Below the pieces are notes generated by a model, which saw only the letters and a list, made by a program, of their open reading frames with translations, made no database searches and was not told the origin of the DNA. Both the position numbers and the translations under genes were made by a program. This document shows positions 63,968 to 64,000 of a stretch of DNA of 64,000 nt, piece after piece; the stretch's first letter is position 1, and each line of letters starts with the position of its first letter. This stretch comes from Brachyhypopomus gauderio. Lineage: Eukaryota > Chordata > Actinopteri > Gymnotiformes > Hypopomidae. The stretch covers positions 12,589,630-12,653,629 of the forward strand of contig NC_135223.1 of NCBI RefSeq assembly GCF_052324685.1. The letters are read 5' to 3'.

Positions 63968-64000
63968 GTGAGTGGTCCTGTCAAGGGAGAGGGGGAGACT

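Overview
The window is nuclear DNA of a ray-finned fish, most likely a teleost. Support comes from compact vertebrate genes with GT-AG introns, very frequent CA/GT and CT microsatellites, many minisatellites, and a hAT-type non-autonomous transposon with the GGTGGAAAGTAACT terminus that is common in fish genomes. The species cannot be named from the sequence alone.

Four protein genes are present. (1) MYO3A, + strand, 1871-14404: the C-terminal 862 residues of myosin IIIA (end of the motor, an expanded IQ region, and the tail with espin- and actin-binding motifs); its 5' part lies before the window. (2) GAD2, + strand, 16757-29727: a complete 16-exon, 583-residue glutamate decarboxylase 65. 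(3) An unrecognised four-exon gene, - strand, 41575-46082: a predicted 934-residue secreted protein with a signal peptide, five short CX4C motifs, a coiled coil, cysteine-rich TNFR/EGF-like modules and a large repeated C-terminal beta-rich region. (4) APBB1IP (RIAM), + strand, 57068 to beyond the window: the talin-binding segments, RA domain and the start of the PH region. MYO3A-GAD2-APBB1IP is the order I recall from human 10p12.1, so the block is conserved synteny. I do not recall a mammalian gene at the position of the third one.

Between genes: 14405-16756 is the MYO3A-GAD2 spacer and carries the GAD2 5' region, with an RE1-like sequence about 125 bp before the ATG. 29728-41574 is GAD2 3' flank with several tandem arrays and a strong CTCF-like motif. 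46083-57067 separates the divergently transcribed gene 3 and APBB1IP and is dominated by minisatellites and microsatellites.

The genes do not form a pathway: MYO3A acts in hair-cell stereocilia and photoreceptors, GAD2 makes synaptic GABA, and APBB1IP couples RAP1 to talin and integrins in leukocytes and platelets. The points most worth a second look are gene 3, the CTCF-like motifs inside its coding exons, the expanded MYO3A IQ exon, and three GC-AG introns among about 38.
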